From: Acidovorax sp. GBBC 1281
GTDB lineage: Bacteria; Pseudomonadota; Gammaproteobacteria; Burkholderiales; Burkholderiaceae_C
Length of the DNA stretch: 64,000 nucleotides
Assembly (NCBI RefSeq): GCF_028473645.1
Contig: NZ_CP097269.1
Location: 3,180,001 to 3,244,000, forward strand
Reading direction: 5' to 3'
The stretch's first letter is position 1. Each line of letters opens with the position of its first letter. Made by a program: the position numbers and the translations under genes. The notes beneath the pieces are model-generated. The model was not told the origin of the DNA and searched no databases. It saw only the letters and a list, made by a program, of their open reading frames with translations. This document shows positions 38,845 through 47,348 of the stretch, in pieces.

Positions 38845-40292
38845 AAGTCCTCTTCGTCACGCCTGAATGCGCCCCACTGGTCAAAACGGGTGGGCTGGGC
38901 GATGTCAGTGCCGCCCTGCCCCGTGCGTTGTCAGCCCTGGGGCACGATGTTGCCTTGCTCATGCCGGCCTACGGCGATATGGCCATCACTGGCCAGATCG
39001 TCGGCTTGTTTGCCATTGCGCCGCAGGGTGCCTGGCCTGCAGCGCAATTGCTGCAACTGCGCCAGGAAGACGACTTCATCCTCTACCTGCTTTCGTGCCC
39101 TCAACTCTATGCACGCGCTGGCACGCCCTACGGCGCACCCAACGGTACGGATCACGATGACAACGCGCTGCGCTTTGGTCTGCTCAGCCGCGTCGCGGCC
39201 ATGATGGGCACACAGGCCACGCCCTGTGGATGGCAGGCCGACATCGTGCATGCCAACGATTGGCCCACTGGGTTGGCGCCGTTCTATCTGGCGCAAGCGC
39301 GTGCCACGGCCGACGGCGCCCCAGTGGCACGCAGCATCATCACCGTGCACAACCTGGCATTCCAGGGCATCTTTCCGATGCAGACATGCGATGCGCTGGA
39401 GATTCCGCCGGAGCATCGTGGCATCGCGGGTGTCGAATTCTGGGGTGGCATGTCGATGCTCAAAGCCGGCCTGAATTTTGCACACGCCATCACCACCGTC
39501 AGCCCCACATACGCACGCGAAATCCAGGGCCCCGAACTTGGATTCGGTTTGGACGGGGTGCTGCAGGAGCGTGCCGACGCATTGCACGGCATTCTCAATG
39601 GCGTCGACACGAACGCATGGAACCCGGCGAGCGATCCCCTCATCGCTGCGCCATACAGTTTGGAAAGCCCATCGGGCAAGGCGCTGAACAAAACCGCGTT
39701 GCGCCAGCGATGCGGGCTGGATACTGCGGAAAACCGCATGCTGTTCGGTCTGGTCGGACGGCTCACCCAGCAAAAAGGCGTCGATCTCGTGGTGGAGGGC
39801 GCGGAGCGTCTGGTGCAGCAAGGGGCACAGCTTGTCGTCTTGGGCAATGGTGATGCTGCGATCCAGTCCCGCTTCACGCATCTGGCGGCCCTGCACCCTG
39901 AGCACATCAGCGTGACGCTGGGCTTTGATGAATCGTTGGCCCACCAGATCGAGGCGGGCGCGGACTGTTTCCTCATGCCCTCGCGATTCGAGCCATGCGG
40001 ACTGAACCAGATGTACAGCCAGATCTACGGAACCCCACCGATCGTGACGAACACGGGTGGACTCGCGGACTCCGTCGTGGACGCCGATTCACCTCAGTCG
40101 GCAGGCACCGGATTCATCATGCCGGCCGCCACCCAGGAAATGTTTGACGAAGCGGTGCAGCGGGCCATCGCGGCATGGCAATCACCCGTCACCTGGGAAT
40201 CGCTTCAACGCGCCGGAATGCGGCAAACCTTCGGCTGGGACGCATCGGCCAGGGTCTATTCCGATCTGTACGGGCAATTGCTTCAGCCCTGA
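38841..40292 (+). CDS. glgA: Glycogen synthase GlgA (ADP-glucose type)
   Basis: 483-aa GT5 enzyme that adds glucose from ADP-glucose to alpha-1,4-glucan. The N-terminal motif KTGGLGDVSAALPRAL is the ADP-glucose-binding signature. HANDWPTGLAPFYL, ITVHNLAFQGIFP and the C-terminal MPSRFEPCGLNQMYSQIYG with the catalytic Glu follow. It is the last gene of the glgC-glgX-treZ-malQ/treY-glgA operon, starting within the previous stop (ATGA). The branching enzyme is not encoded nearby. Confidence 0.96.
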   Translation: MKVLFVTPECAPLVKTGGLGDVSAALPRALSALGHDVALLMPAYGDMAITGQIVGLFAIAPQGAWPAAQLLQLRQEDDFILYLLSCPQLYARAGTPYGAPNGTDHDDNALRFGLLSRVAAMMGTQATPCGWQADIVHANDWPTGLAPFYLAQARATADGAPVARSIITVHNLAFQGIFPMQTCDALEIPPEHRGIAGVEFWGGMSMLKAGLNFAHAITTVSPTYAREIQGPELGFGLDGVLQERADALHGILNGVDTNAWNPASDPLIAAPYSLESPSGKALNKTALRQRCGLDTAENRMLFGLVGRLTQQKGVDLVVEGAERLVQQGAQLVVLGNGDAAIQSRFTHLAALHPEHISVTLGFDESLAHQIEAGADCFLMPSRFEPCGLNQMYSQIYGTPPIVTNTGGLADSVVDADSPQSAGTGFIMPAATQEMFDEAVQRAIAAWQSPVTWESLQRAGMRQTFGWDASARVYSDLYGQLLQP

Positions 40293-40418
40293 GCGTCAGG
40301 CCGAGATCATCGTTCTGTTCTGTCCTACAAAAAGCGAAAGAGGCTGCGGAAATACTTGTCGAGTGTTTGGCAACAAGGCATCGCCTACCCGGCGCCTGCA
40401 CTTTTCTAGGAGATAGAA

Positions 40419-40637
40419 ATGACCCGTAAATCCTGGCCCTTCCTGTCCACATACCAAGAGCGCAGTCCTGAGCAGAACGTGGCCTTTTCATCTGCCGATG
40501 CCACCAAGTCTTCAGCCGGGCAAAGCGCTATTTCCTTTGGCATGGAACGGGTAGGCACTGCTTCATCACCGATGAACCACACGCCCCTTCGCTGCTCTGA
40601 CTTCACCATCGGCAATCTTTCGCCTTCGGTTGCTTAA
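40419..40637 (+). CDS. Small hypothetical protein with a strong ribosome-binding site
   Basis: 72-aa open frame of unknown function, Ser/Thr-rich (over a quarter of residues), with no membrane segment or recognisable motif. Support comes from TAGGAGATAGAA directly before ATG 40419, a near-ideal Shine-Dalgarno at good distance, and from its position 126 bp after glgA with a perfect inverted repeat (40646-40666) just after its stop. It could be a real small stress or glycogen-related protein or a chance frame. Confidence 0.45.
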   Translation: MTRKSWPFLSTYQERSPEQNVAFSSADATKSSAGQSAISFGMERVGTASSPMNHTPLRCSDFTIGNLSPSVA

Positions 40638-40645
40638 CGGGAGGA

Positions 40646-40666
40646 GAGGCCGCAACTTGCGGCCTC
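40646..40666. terminator. Inverted repeat between the small ORF and the SDR gene
   Basis: GAGGCCGCAA-C-TTGCGGCCTC, perfect 10-bp arms, 8 bp after the small ORF's stop and 20 bp before the end of the convergent SDR gene. No T-tract follows in either direction, so it may act as a weak or factor-assisted bidirectional terminator. Confidence 0.5.
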
Positions 40667-40686
40667 AGCGCATCGGTCAGAAGGTT

Positions 40687-41442
40687 CTACCCACGCCCCG
40701 CGAATGGCATCTTGGTGGCCATCACCGTGTGGAACATGACATTGGCCTCCAGGGGCAGATTGGCCATGTAGAGCACCGACTGGCCCACGATATGGACGTC
40801 CATCAGCGGCTCAGCCGCTATCTGCCCGTTGGCCTGCTGCACCCCCTGCGTCATGCGCTGAGCAAGCTCCGTTCCCGCGTTCCCCACATCGATCTGGCCC
40901 ACTGCAATATCGTATTTCCGACCGTCCAAAGACGCGGTTTTGGTGAGTCCCGAAACTGCGTGTTTCGTGGCCGTATAGGCGATTGAATGCGGGCGAGGAG
41001 CATGCGCAGAGATGGAACCGTTGTTGATGATGCGACCGCCTGGCGGCTGCTGCGCCTTCATCACACGAAAGGCCTGCTGCAGGCAATAGAACATGCCGTT
41101 GAGATTGGTGCCGACCACCCTGTGCCATTGCTCCAGCGGCAGCTCGTCAATGGGCACAGCCGGCGCGCCAACGCCAGCATTATTGAACAGCAAGTCCACT
41201 CGTCCGAAGGCCTCCACCGCTCGGTCGAACAAGGCCCTAACCGCAACGGGATCCGCAACGTCGGTCGGAACCGCCAAGGCTTGCCCCCCGGCACTGGCTT
41301 CGGCAATCACCGCATGCAGCAACGATTCCCGGCGCCCAGCCAGGACCACACGCCATCCGTCCTTCAGCAAGGCCAACGCAGCGGCTTTGCCAATGCCCGA
41401 CCCGCCGCCGGTCACGATGGCTACTTTGGATACATCACTCAT
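40687..41442 (-). CDS. Short-chain dehydrogenase/reductase (SDR)
   Basis: 251-aa classical SDR. The cofactor loop TGGGSGIGK is at residues 11-19, an NNAG motif lies near residue 87 in [11 protein letters not shown], and catalytic Ser, Tyr and Lys appear in [21 protein letters not shown]. An Arg in LAGRRES after the second strand suggests NADP(H) preference. The substrate is not predictable. The start is ATG 41442 with AGGAATG upstream. It lies 46 bp downstream of rnr on the same strand and may be co-transcribed. Confidence 0.92.
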   Translation of the reverse strand: MSDVSKVAIVTGGGSGIGKAAALALLKDGWRVVLAGRRESLLHAVIAEASAGGQALAVPTDVADPVAVRALFDRAVEAFGRVDLLFNNAGVGAPAVPIDELPLEQWHRVVGTNLNGMFYCLQQAFRVMKAQQPPGGRIINNGSISAHAPRPHSIAYTATKHAVSGLTKTASLDGRKYDIAVGQIDVGNAGTELAQRMTQGVQQANGQIAAEPLMDVHIVGQSVLYMANLPLEANVMFHTVMATKMPFAGRG

Positions 41443-41488
41443 AGACCATTCCTCATGCGACTTTTTTCAACGTAGCTGCGCATAACGT

Positions 41489-43786
41489 TCATCTGCGGGA
41501 TTTGCGGTCCTTGGCGGGCGGTCCGGCACGCTTGCCAGTCGCCTTGGGCGACTGCTTGCGCGAGGAGCGCTCTTCGGTCGACGCCCGGGTAGCGGATTTG
41601 CCAGGGGATTTTCTGTTCGAGGGGCTGGCCGCATGCGCAGCGCGGTTGTCGGAGGAGCCTGCGCCCGCGGTTGCCTTGCCCTTCGTTGGCCGAGGGGGCG
41701 CAAGGTCTTCACCTTCCCGCATGAGCCGGAAATCGATCTTGCGGCCATCGAGATCCACACGGCTCACCTGCACCCGTACGCGCGAGCCGATCGCATAACG
41801 TATTCCGGTGCGTTCGCCGCGCAATTCCTGGCGGGCCTCATCGAACTTGAAATATTCACCGCCCAGCTCGGTGATATGTACCAGGCCTTCGACATACATG
41901 GCGTCCAACGTCACGAAAATGCCGAAGCTGGTGGCCGCGCTGACCACGCCGCTGTACTCCTCGCCCAGGTGCTCACGCATGTACTTGCATTTGAGCCAGG
42001 CCTCGACATCCCGGCTGGCCTCGTCCGCCCGGCGTTCATTGGCGCTGCAGTGCAGCCCTGCCGCTTCCCAGGCCTGTGTTTCCCGGGTACTCACCGGTGC
42101 TTCCTTGCGTGGTTGCATGGTGGGCGCAGCAACGCGCGCAGCCAGACGCTTGGCCAGCTTGGCATGGGCTTCGCCAGGCGTGGGCAATGCCGGCAACCGG
42201 TATTTGGTTTTACCGAGGATGGCCTTGATCACCCGGTGAACCAGCAGATCGGGGTAACGGCGTATCGGGCTGGTGAAGTGGGTGTAGGCCTCGAACGCAA
42301 GCCCGAAATGGCCGCTATTGATCGGCGTGTAAATGGCTTGCTGCATCGATCGCAGCAGCATCGTATGGATCTGCTGAGCGTCCGGACGGTCCTTGGTGGC
42401 GTCAGCGATGGCCTGGAAGTCGCCAGGCTTCGGATCGTCGCCAATGGACATACCCACCCCCATGGCCTTGAGGTAATTGCGCAGGATCTCCTGCTTCTCC
42501 GGTGTCGGCCCTTCATGCACCCGGAACAAGCCAGGCTGCCCACCTTGCGCGATGAAATCAGCACTGCAGACGTTGGCGGCCAGCATGGCTTCTTCGATGA
42601 GGCGGTGCGCGTCGTTGCGGGTGCGTGGAACGATCTTCTCGATGCGGCCGTTGTCGTCGCAAATGATCTGCGTCTCGGTCGTTTCGAAATCCACGGCACC
42701 GCGCACATGCCGCGCAGCCAACAGGGCCCTGTAAACGTCGTGCAGATTGAGCAGGTCTTTGACGCGGGGCTTGCGCTTCGTCGCCTCCGGTCCACGGGTG
42801 TTGGCCAGGATGGCGGCCACCTCGGTGTAAGTGAAGCGGGCGTGGCTGAACATCACCGCGGGATAGAACTGGTATGCATGCACATCGCCCTTGGCCGTGA
42901 TGAGCATGTCGCACACCATGCACAGGCGCTCGACCTCGGGGTTCAGCGAACACAAACCGTTGGACAGTTTCTCGGGCAGCATGGGAATCACGCGCCGGGG
43001 GAAATACACGCTCGTCGCCCGGTCATAGGCGTCGATATCGATCGCACTGCCGGTCTCCACGTAGTGGCTCACATCCGCGATGGCCACCAGCAGTCGCCAC
43101 CCCTTGGCACGCCCGACCTTGGCGGGCTCGCAGTACACGGCATCGTCGAAATCGCGCGCGTCTTCACCATCGATGGTGACCAGCGGCACGTCCGTCAGGT
43201 CTACCCGACTGCGCTTGTCCTGCGCGCGGACCTTATCGGGCAGTGCCTTGGCCTGCGCCAAAGCATCGGCCGAAAATTCGTGCGGCACACCATATTTGCG
43301 CACCGCGATCTCGATCTCCATTCCCGGATCGTCCACCTCTCCCAGCACCTCGGTGATTCGACCGACCGGTTGCCCGAACAAAGCTGGAGGCTCGGTCAGC
43401 TGAACCACGACCACCTGCCCTGGCTTGGCCGCACCGGTGGCGCCTTTGGGGATCAAAACATCCTGGCCATAACGCTTGTCTTCCGGGGCCACGAGCCAGA
43501 CACCGCTCTCTTGAAGCAATCGCCCGATGATGGGCTGGTCGGGCCGCTCGACGATTTCAACCACGCGCCCTTCCGGACGGCCCCGGCGATCCTGGCGAAC
43601 GATCCGGACACGCACGCGATCCTTGTGGAGCACGGCCCGCATCTCGTTGGGGGGAATATAGATATCGGATTCGCCGTCGTCTCGCTGCACAAATCCATGC
43701 CCGTCGCGATGCCCCTGCACACTGCCTTCGATCTCGTCTTCATTGCGCGCAGCAGGTGCGCCAGGGGTCGTTTTTTTGATATACAA
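41489..43786 (-). CDS. rnr: Ribonuclease R
   Basis: 765-aa 3'-5' exoribonuclease that degrades structured RNA. After a short N-terminus, cold-shock-type domains begin at EGSVQGHRDGHGFV. The RNB catalytic domain carries metal-binding Asp residues in TIDGEDARDFDDAVYCE and the motif TSPIRRYPDLLVHR. An S1 domain and a Lys/Arg/Ser-rich tail of about 70 residues close the protein. The TTG at 43786 is proposed as start, with AGGAAAG upstream; no in-frame ATG lies between it and the first conserved domain, and the frame stays open through the antisense of the tRNA-Leu gene, which is implausible as coding. The N-terminal helix-turn-helix of many RNase R proteins is absent. Confidence 0.92.
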   Translation of the reverse strand: MYIKKTTPGAPAARNEDEIEGSVQGHRDGHGFVQRDDGESDIYIPPNEMRAVLHKDRVRVRIVRQDRRGRPEGRVVEIVERPDQPIIGRLLQESGVWLVAPEDKRYGQDVLIPKGATGAAKPGQVVVVQLTEPPALFGQPVGRITEVLGEVDDPGMEIEIAVRKYGVPHEFSADALAQAKALPDKVRAQDKRSRVDLTDVPLVTIDGEDARDFDDAVYCEPAKVGRAKGWRLLVAIADVSHYVETGSAIDIDAYDRATSVYFPRRVIPMLPEKLSNGLCSLNPEVERLCMVCDMLITAKGDVHAYQFYPAVMFSHARFTYTEVAAILANTRGPEATKRKPRVKDLLNLHDVYRALLAARHVRGAVDFETTETQIICDDNGRIEKIVPRTRNDAHRLIEEAMLAANVCSADFIAQGGQPGLFRVHEGPTPEKQEILRNYLKAMGVGMSIGDDPKPGDFQAIADATKDRPDAQQIHTMLLRSMQQAIYTPINSGHFGLAFEAYTHFTSPIRRYPDLLVHRVIKAILGKTKYRLPALPTPGEAHAKLAKRLAARVAAPTMQPRKEAPVSTRETQAWEAAGLHCSANERRADEASRDVEAWLKCKYMREHLGEEYSGVVSAATSFGIFVTLDAMYVEGLVHITELGGEYFKFDEARQELRGERTGIRYAIGSRVRVQVSRVDLDGRKIDFRLMREGEDLAPPRPTKGKATAGAGSSDNRAAHAASPSNRKSPGKSATRASTEERSSRKQSPKATGKRAGPPAKDRKSRR

Positions 43787-43787
43787 T
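43782..43787 (+). promoter_or_regulatory. Probable -10 element of first tRNA-Leu
   Basis: TACAAT placed exactly as TATAAT is before the second tRNA copy (250 bp offset), predicting a transcript start near 43794. It overlaps the proposed rnr start codon on the other strand. Confidence 0.45.
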
Positions 43788-43792
43788 CTGAG

Positions 43793-43891
<99 letters not shown>

Positions 43892-43923
43892 GTTTAACGA
43901 CAACCTGCAGGGTTGTCGGCCAA

Positions 43924-43954
43924 AAAAGCCGCTTCTTTTGAAGCGGCTTTTTTT
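43924..43954 (+). terminator. Intrinsic terminator after tRNA-Leu copy 1
   Basis: Stem AAAAGCCGCTTC / GAAGCGGCTTTT with a TTTT loop and a run of T's to 43954, 34 bp after the tRNA. Confidence 0.93.
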
Positions 43955-44031
43955 ATTGTCCGCATTCCCGGCGCATGGCATGGTCGCAACAATAAATTTT
44001 GCAACTCAGCCAGAGCCTTCAAAAAAGACTC

Positions 44032-44037
44032 TATAAT
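44032..44037 (+). promoter_or_regulatory. -10 element of second tRNA-Leu
   Basis: Consensus TATAAT, predicting a transcript start near 44044, 12 bp before the tRNA. No good -35 hexamer at 17 bp is visible. It shows that copy 2 has its own promoter after the copy 1 terminator. Confidence 0.6.
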
Positions 44038-44042
44038 TCGAT

Positions 44043-44141
<99 letters not shown>

Positions 44142-44146
44142 ATTCA

Positions 44147-44178
44147 AAAAAGCCGCTGTGAAAACAGCGGCTTTTTTT
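44147..44178 (+). terminator. Intrinsic terminator after tRNA-Leu copy 2
   Basis: Stem AGCCGCTGT / ACAGCGGCT with GAAA loop followed by seven T's. The stem base AGCCGC/GCGGCT is shared with the copy 1 terminator but the upper stem and loop differ. Confidence 0.93.
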
Positions 44179-44320
44179 GCCCGATGCACCATGAACCTGA
44201 CGTCATGGCTCGGCTCATTCCGTGATGGGCCGCTACGCCATCAGCGTGGCTGCGCAACCGGAGGCTGGAGATTTCTGCCAACCACCAACCCGCAGTTCTC
44301 CATTGGCGGTTTGGTAGAAC

Positions 44321-44350
44321 AGCAAGGCCGGTCGGGCCAACGGCCTTGCT
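44321..44350 (-). terminator. Inverted repeat after the DUF349 gene
   Basis: Perfect 10-bp arms AGCAAGGCCG / CGGCCTTGCT around a 10-nt loop, 12 bp after the DUF349 stop in its reading direction. The following tract GTTCT is only weakly T-rich, so efficiency is uncertain. Confidence 0.55.
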
Positions 44351-44361
44351 GTACTTCGCGC

Positions 44362-47085
44362 TTATTTACGCAGCAGGGTCTTCAACGCGTTCTGCAATCT
44401 GCGGGCGCTGGTTTCGTCGGTTGCACTTGCAAGCACCCTGGCCACATCCTGCCCCCACGTCTGGACGGGCGTGGGATCGTTTCGGCGGGTGAGCAACTGT
44501 AGTTGGAGTGCACGGCGGGCCTGCAACTGCTCCGCAGGGGTCGGCACTTCGGCCGCCATTTCCAGCCTCAGCAAAGCCTCCGATGCATCCCCTTGGGGCG
44601 CGGCAGAAACCGCCTGGGTCCATGCAGAGCGGACGGACGCTTGCACTCCCAGTTCCTGCACGCCGGGCAACTGGGCTGCGTCCCGTTTTTGCCAAGCGGC
44701 AATCAGCTGGGTGAGTGCCTCGCCATGCGCTTGCGCAGCCAGTTTGCGCAGTGTGAGTTGCGCATGTTCAAGAGCCTCGCGCTGGGCACGGAAAGCGCTG
44801 TCGCCCAGGCGAGGACCGCGGGCTTCCGAACGGTCCCCAAACCGATCACCCCGATCCCCGAACCGGTCGCCCCGAGCATCGCCACCCCGGCCCGGGCCGG
44901 AGGCATCGCGCAGACCACGTCCGTCTTTGCGGTCTCCCGGCCGTGCTGGACGGCCCGGCAGTGCAGGCGCATCTTTTTTCATACCCGGGCGATCGTCACC
45001 ACGCACAGCCACCACGGGACGTGGTGCAGGCTTCGGCGCCGCGGCAGGCGGCGGAGCCTGATCTGCATCGGCGCCCTCCCCTTCCGAAGCCGCGGCCCCC
45101 TCGGGTGCGGAAGTCACGTTGTCCGACGCAGTAGCTGGCCGGTTCTGCGCAGCGGATGCTGCCGCTTCATTGGCCAATGCCTGTCCACGCAGCGCAGCCT
45201 CCAGAGCGACCATTGCGCCACGGATCTTTTGCGCATCGCCGCTGGCATTCGCTTCCTCCAGCGCCTTGGAGGCTTCCAACACGACGCGGTCCCGGGCGCT
45301 GATCTCGCCAGCCATCTTGTCCCGATCAGCAGATTTGCGATTGAACGCTTCGTCAATCGGCTTGCGGAAGGCATCCCACAATTTCTGTTCGTGCTTGCGG
45401 TCCAGTGGCACGGACTGCGCCTCGGCCTGCCAGCGCTGCTGCAGTGCCTTCACCGCGTCGACCCGCAGTGTCGGCGCAGCACCCAAGGCGGTTGCCTCGT
45501 CGATCAGCGCGTGCCGACGTGCCAGGCTGTCCTTCTGCGCTGTTTCCAGCGGCGCGGCGGCGGCGGCCATGGCTTCTTTCCATTGGGGCTGCAGTTCGGC
45601 GAACACCTTTTCGCTGACATGACCGCCATCGCGCCACCGATCGCCGAACTGGTGGAGCGCACGGTTGACCGCCTTCCAGTCGGGCTGTCCGGCCGTTGCC
45701 TGGGCCACCGTCCAAGCTTTCACCTCGTCCAGCAAGGCCACACGCTGGGCTTTGTGTTCAGCCGCATCGGCCCGCACCTTTTCCAGCCACGCCTCGACCA
45801 CCTTGTGGGCGGCATTGCAAGCCTCGTCGAATTTTTTCCACAGCGCATGGTTGGCCGGCCCCCCTTGGTCGGCCTGTTTCCACTGCTCGCGCAACTGGCG
45901 CAGCGTTTCCTGCATCTTGCGACCGCCCAAAGCCTGGCCTTCGGGACGTTGCAGCAACCCTTCCGCACGGGCCACCAAGTCTTCACGAACCTGGTCAGCG
46001 CTCCAGCGCTGCCAGCCTTCGAGTTCACCCGCCGCGACCAAAGCCGTGTGCACCTGCTGTTCCAATGCCGCGTCGATGTGCTTGCCATGGGTTTTGAGCA
46101 CGCTGCGCAACGCAGCCGCAGCGCCTGCGCTGGCTTTGCCGTGGCCTTCCGCCGTCTCACGCTCCAGTTTGACCAATGCGTCGCGCACGGCCTGCACGGC
46201 CTTGTCTCGTACTTCAGGATCCACCTTGGAGCGTGCAGGTGGCCGCGCAGCCGGCTGCGCCGCGGCGGCTTCCGATGGTTGACCGCGGGCCACGCGGAGC
46301 TCATCCGCCCACACGGGAACCGGGGGCAAGGCTGCCGCAGGATCTTCCGCCGCCGACACCGCCTGAGCGACTGCAGGCTGGAATGCATCCCACACCACGA
46401 GAAGCTGGGTGCGCGAGGCATCCAGCAGCGGCGGGAAACGCGCTTCCACGCTGGCCCAGGATGGGTCGTCCGTCAGTTCCTGAGCTTGTTGCTGCCAGCG
46501 GCCCACGTCGGTGCGCAGCGCCTCCAATGCGGCCTGGGCATCACGCCAGGGCTTGGTGGAAAGCACCTCGATGCGCTGGGCCAGCAACACTGCGGCCTCC
46601 CGCTGCACCTGCACACGGTGCTGCAGATCTTCGATGACCTTCATGCGCTCTGCCAATTGCACCTTGAGTGCCGCCAAAGGCTCCCGAGACAAAGGGGCTC
46701 CCGCTTTGGCCGCGTCGCGCTGCCAAGCCAGCGCGTCGGCGATGTTCAGCTTGGCGGCAGCCAGCAAGCCCTGCGCCTTTTCGGCCCACTCGGCAGCAAT
46801 CGCCTCCTGGCCCTTGGCGCGCCGGATTTCATCGAGGCGCTCGCGAACGGCACGGGCCGCGCCCTTGTCGCGCCCACTCAGTTCCTTGAACACCTCTTGC
46901 AACTGCTCCGGCGACGGCTGGGTCTGCAGCCATTCGCGGATGCGCGATGCCCTCTCTCCCGAGGTCGCGGCGGAAAACGCGCCGCCCGTCAGCGCATCCA
47001 AAGGATGCGGCTCGGTGTGCTTGGCCGGGGCCGGGTTCACTTCGGGTGCGTCAGACATTTTGTTGCGAGAAGAAAAGGGAAACAT
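44362..47085 (-). CDS. DUF349 domain-containing protein
   Basis: 907-aa cytoplasmic protein dominated by helical DUF349-type repeats of about 75 residues rich in Trp, Gln and charged residues (for example WKQADQGGPANHALWKKFDEA and WRDGGHVSEKVFAELQPQWKE). Near residues 690-770 is a low-complexity Pro/Ala then Arg/Gly/Asp-rich linker with repeated GDRFGD units. The family's biochemical role is unknown to me. ATG 47085 is preferred, but ATG 47058 (MSDAPEVNPA) is equally possible; neither has a clear Shine-Dalgarno. It is probably monocistronic, with an inverted-repeat terminator after it. Confidence 0.85.
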   Translation of the reverse strand: MFPFSSRNKMSDAPEVNPAPAKHTEPHPLDALTGGAFSAATSGERASRIREWLQTQPSPEQLQEVFKELSGRDKGAARAVRERLDEIRRAKGQEAIAAEWAEKAQGLLAAAKLNIADALAWQRDAAKAGAPLSREPLAALKVQLAERMKVIEDLQHRVQVQREAAVLLAQRIEVLSTKPWRDAQAALEALRTDVGRWQQQAQELTDDPSWASVEARFPPLLDASRTQLLVVWDAFQPAVAQAVSAAEDPAAALPPVPVWADELRVARGQPSEAAAAQPAARPPARSKVDPEVRDKAVQAVRDALVKLERETAEGHGKASAGAAAALRSVLKTHGKHIDAALEQQVHTALVAAGELEGWQRWSADQVREDLVARAEGLLQRPEGQALGGRKMQETLRQLREQWKQADQGGPANHALWKKFDEACNAAHKVVEAWLEKVRADAAEHKAQRVALLDEVKAWTVAQATAGQPDWKAVNRALHQFGDRWRDGGHVSEKVFAELQPQWKEAMAAAAAPLETAQKDSLARRHALIDEATALGAAPTLRVDAVKALQQRWQAEAQSVPLDRKHEQKLWDAFRKPIDEAFNRKSADRDKMAGEISARDRVVLEASKALEEANASGDAQKIRGAMVALEAALRGQALANEAAASAAQNRPATASDNVTSAPEGAAASEGEGADADQAPPPAAAPKPAPRPVVAVRGDDRPGMKKDAPALPGRPARPGDRKDGRGLRDASGPGRGGDARGDRFGDRGDRFGDRSEARGPRLGDSAFRAQREALEHAQLTLRKLAAQAHGEALTQLIAAWQKRDAAQLPGVQELGVQASVRSAWTQAVSAAPQGDASEALLRLEMAAEVPTPAEQLQARRALQLQLLTRRNDPTPVQTWGQDVARVLASATDETSARRLQNALKTLLRK

Positions 47086-47348
47086 GGATTCAGGGGGTAA
47101 AAGGCCGTGGCCGAGGGAGCCAGCGCCTACAGGCAGCGCAGATGACGCCGCCGACAAGGGCGCTATTTTCGCCCGGTTTTAGCAAGTCCCCTAGATGGGG
47201 CGTTTTTATTCGGACTCAGCTGGCACACGGGGCCATGGTTCAGACACTGGAGCGTTGAATATGGGGTGCCACGCTGCGACTGCAATACGGCAATGTAGCC
47301 CACTGCCATGGATGGCTGAAAAAGCTTGTTTCCACCGGATGCGCCCTG
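47086..47348. other. Intergenic region between the DUF748 and DUF349 genes
   Basis: 263 bp. It should hold the promoter of the DUF349 gene. No convincing promoter pair, terminator, repeat or small gene was recognised. Confidence 0.4.

Noticed and set aside
44503..47100. 865-codon plus-strand open frame opposite the DUF349 gene
   Set aside because: Antisense shadow rich in Arg, Gly, His and Cys with no domain; the DUF349 repeats are on the minus strand.
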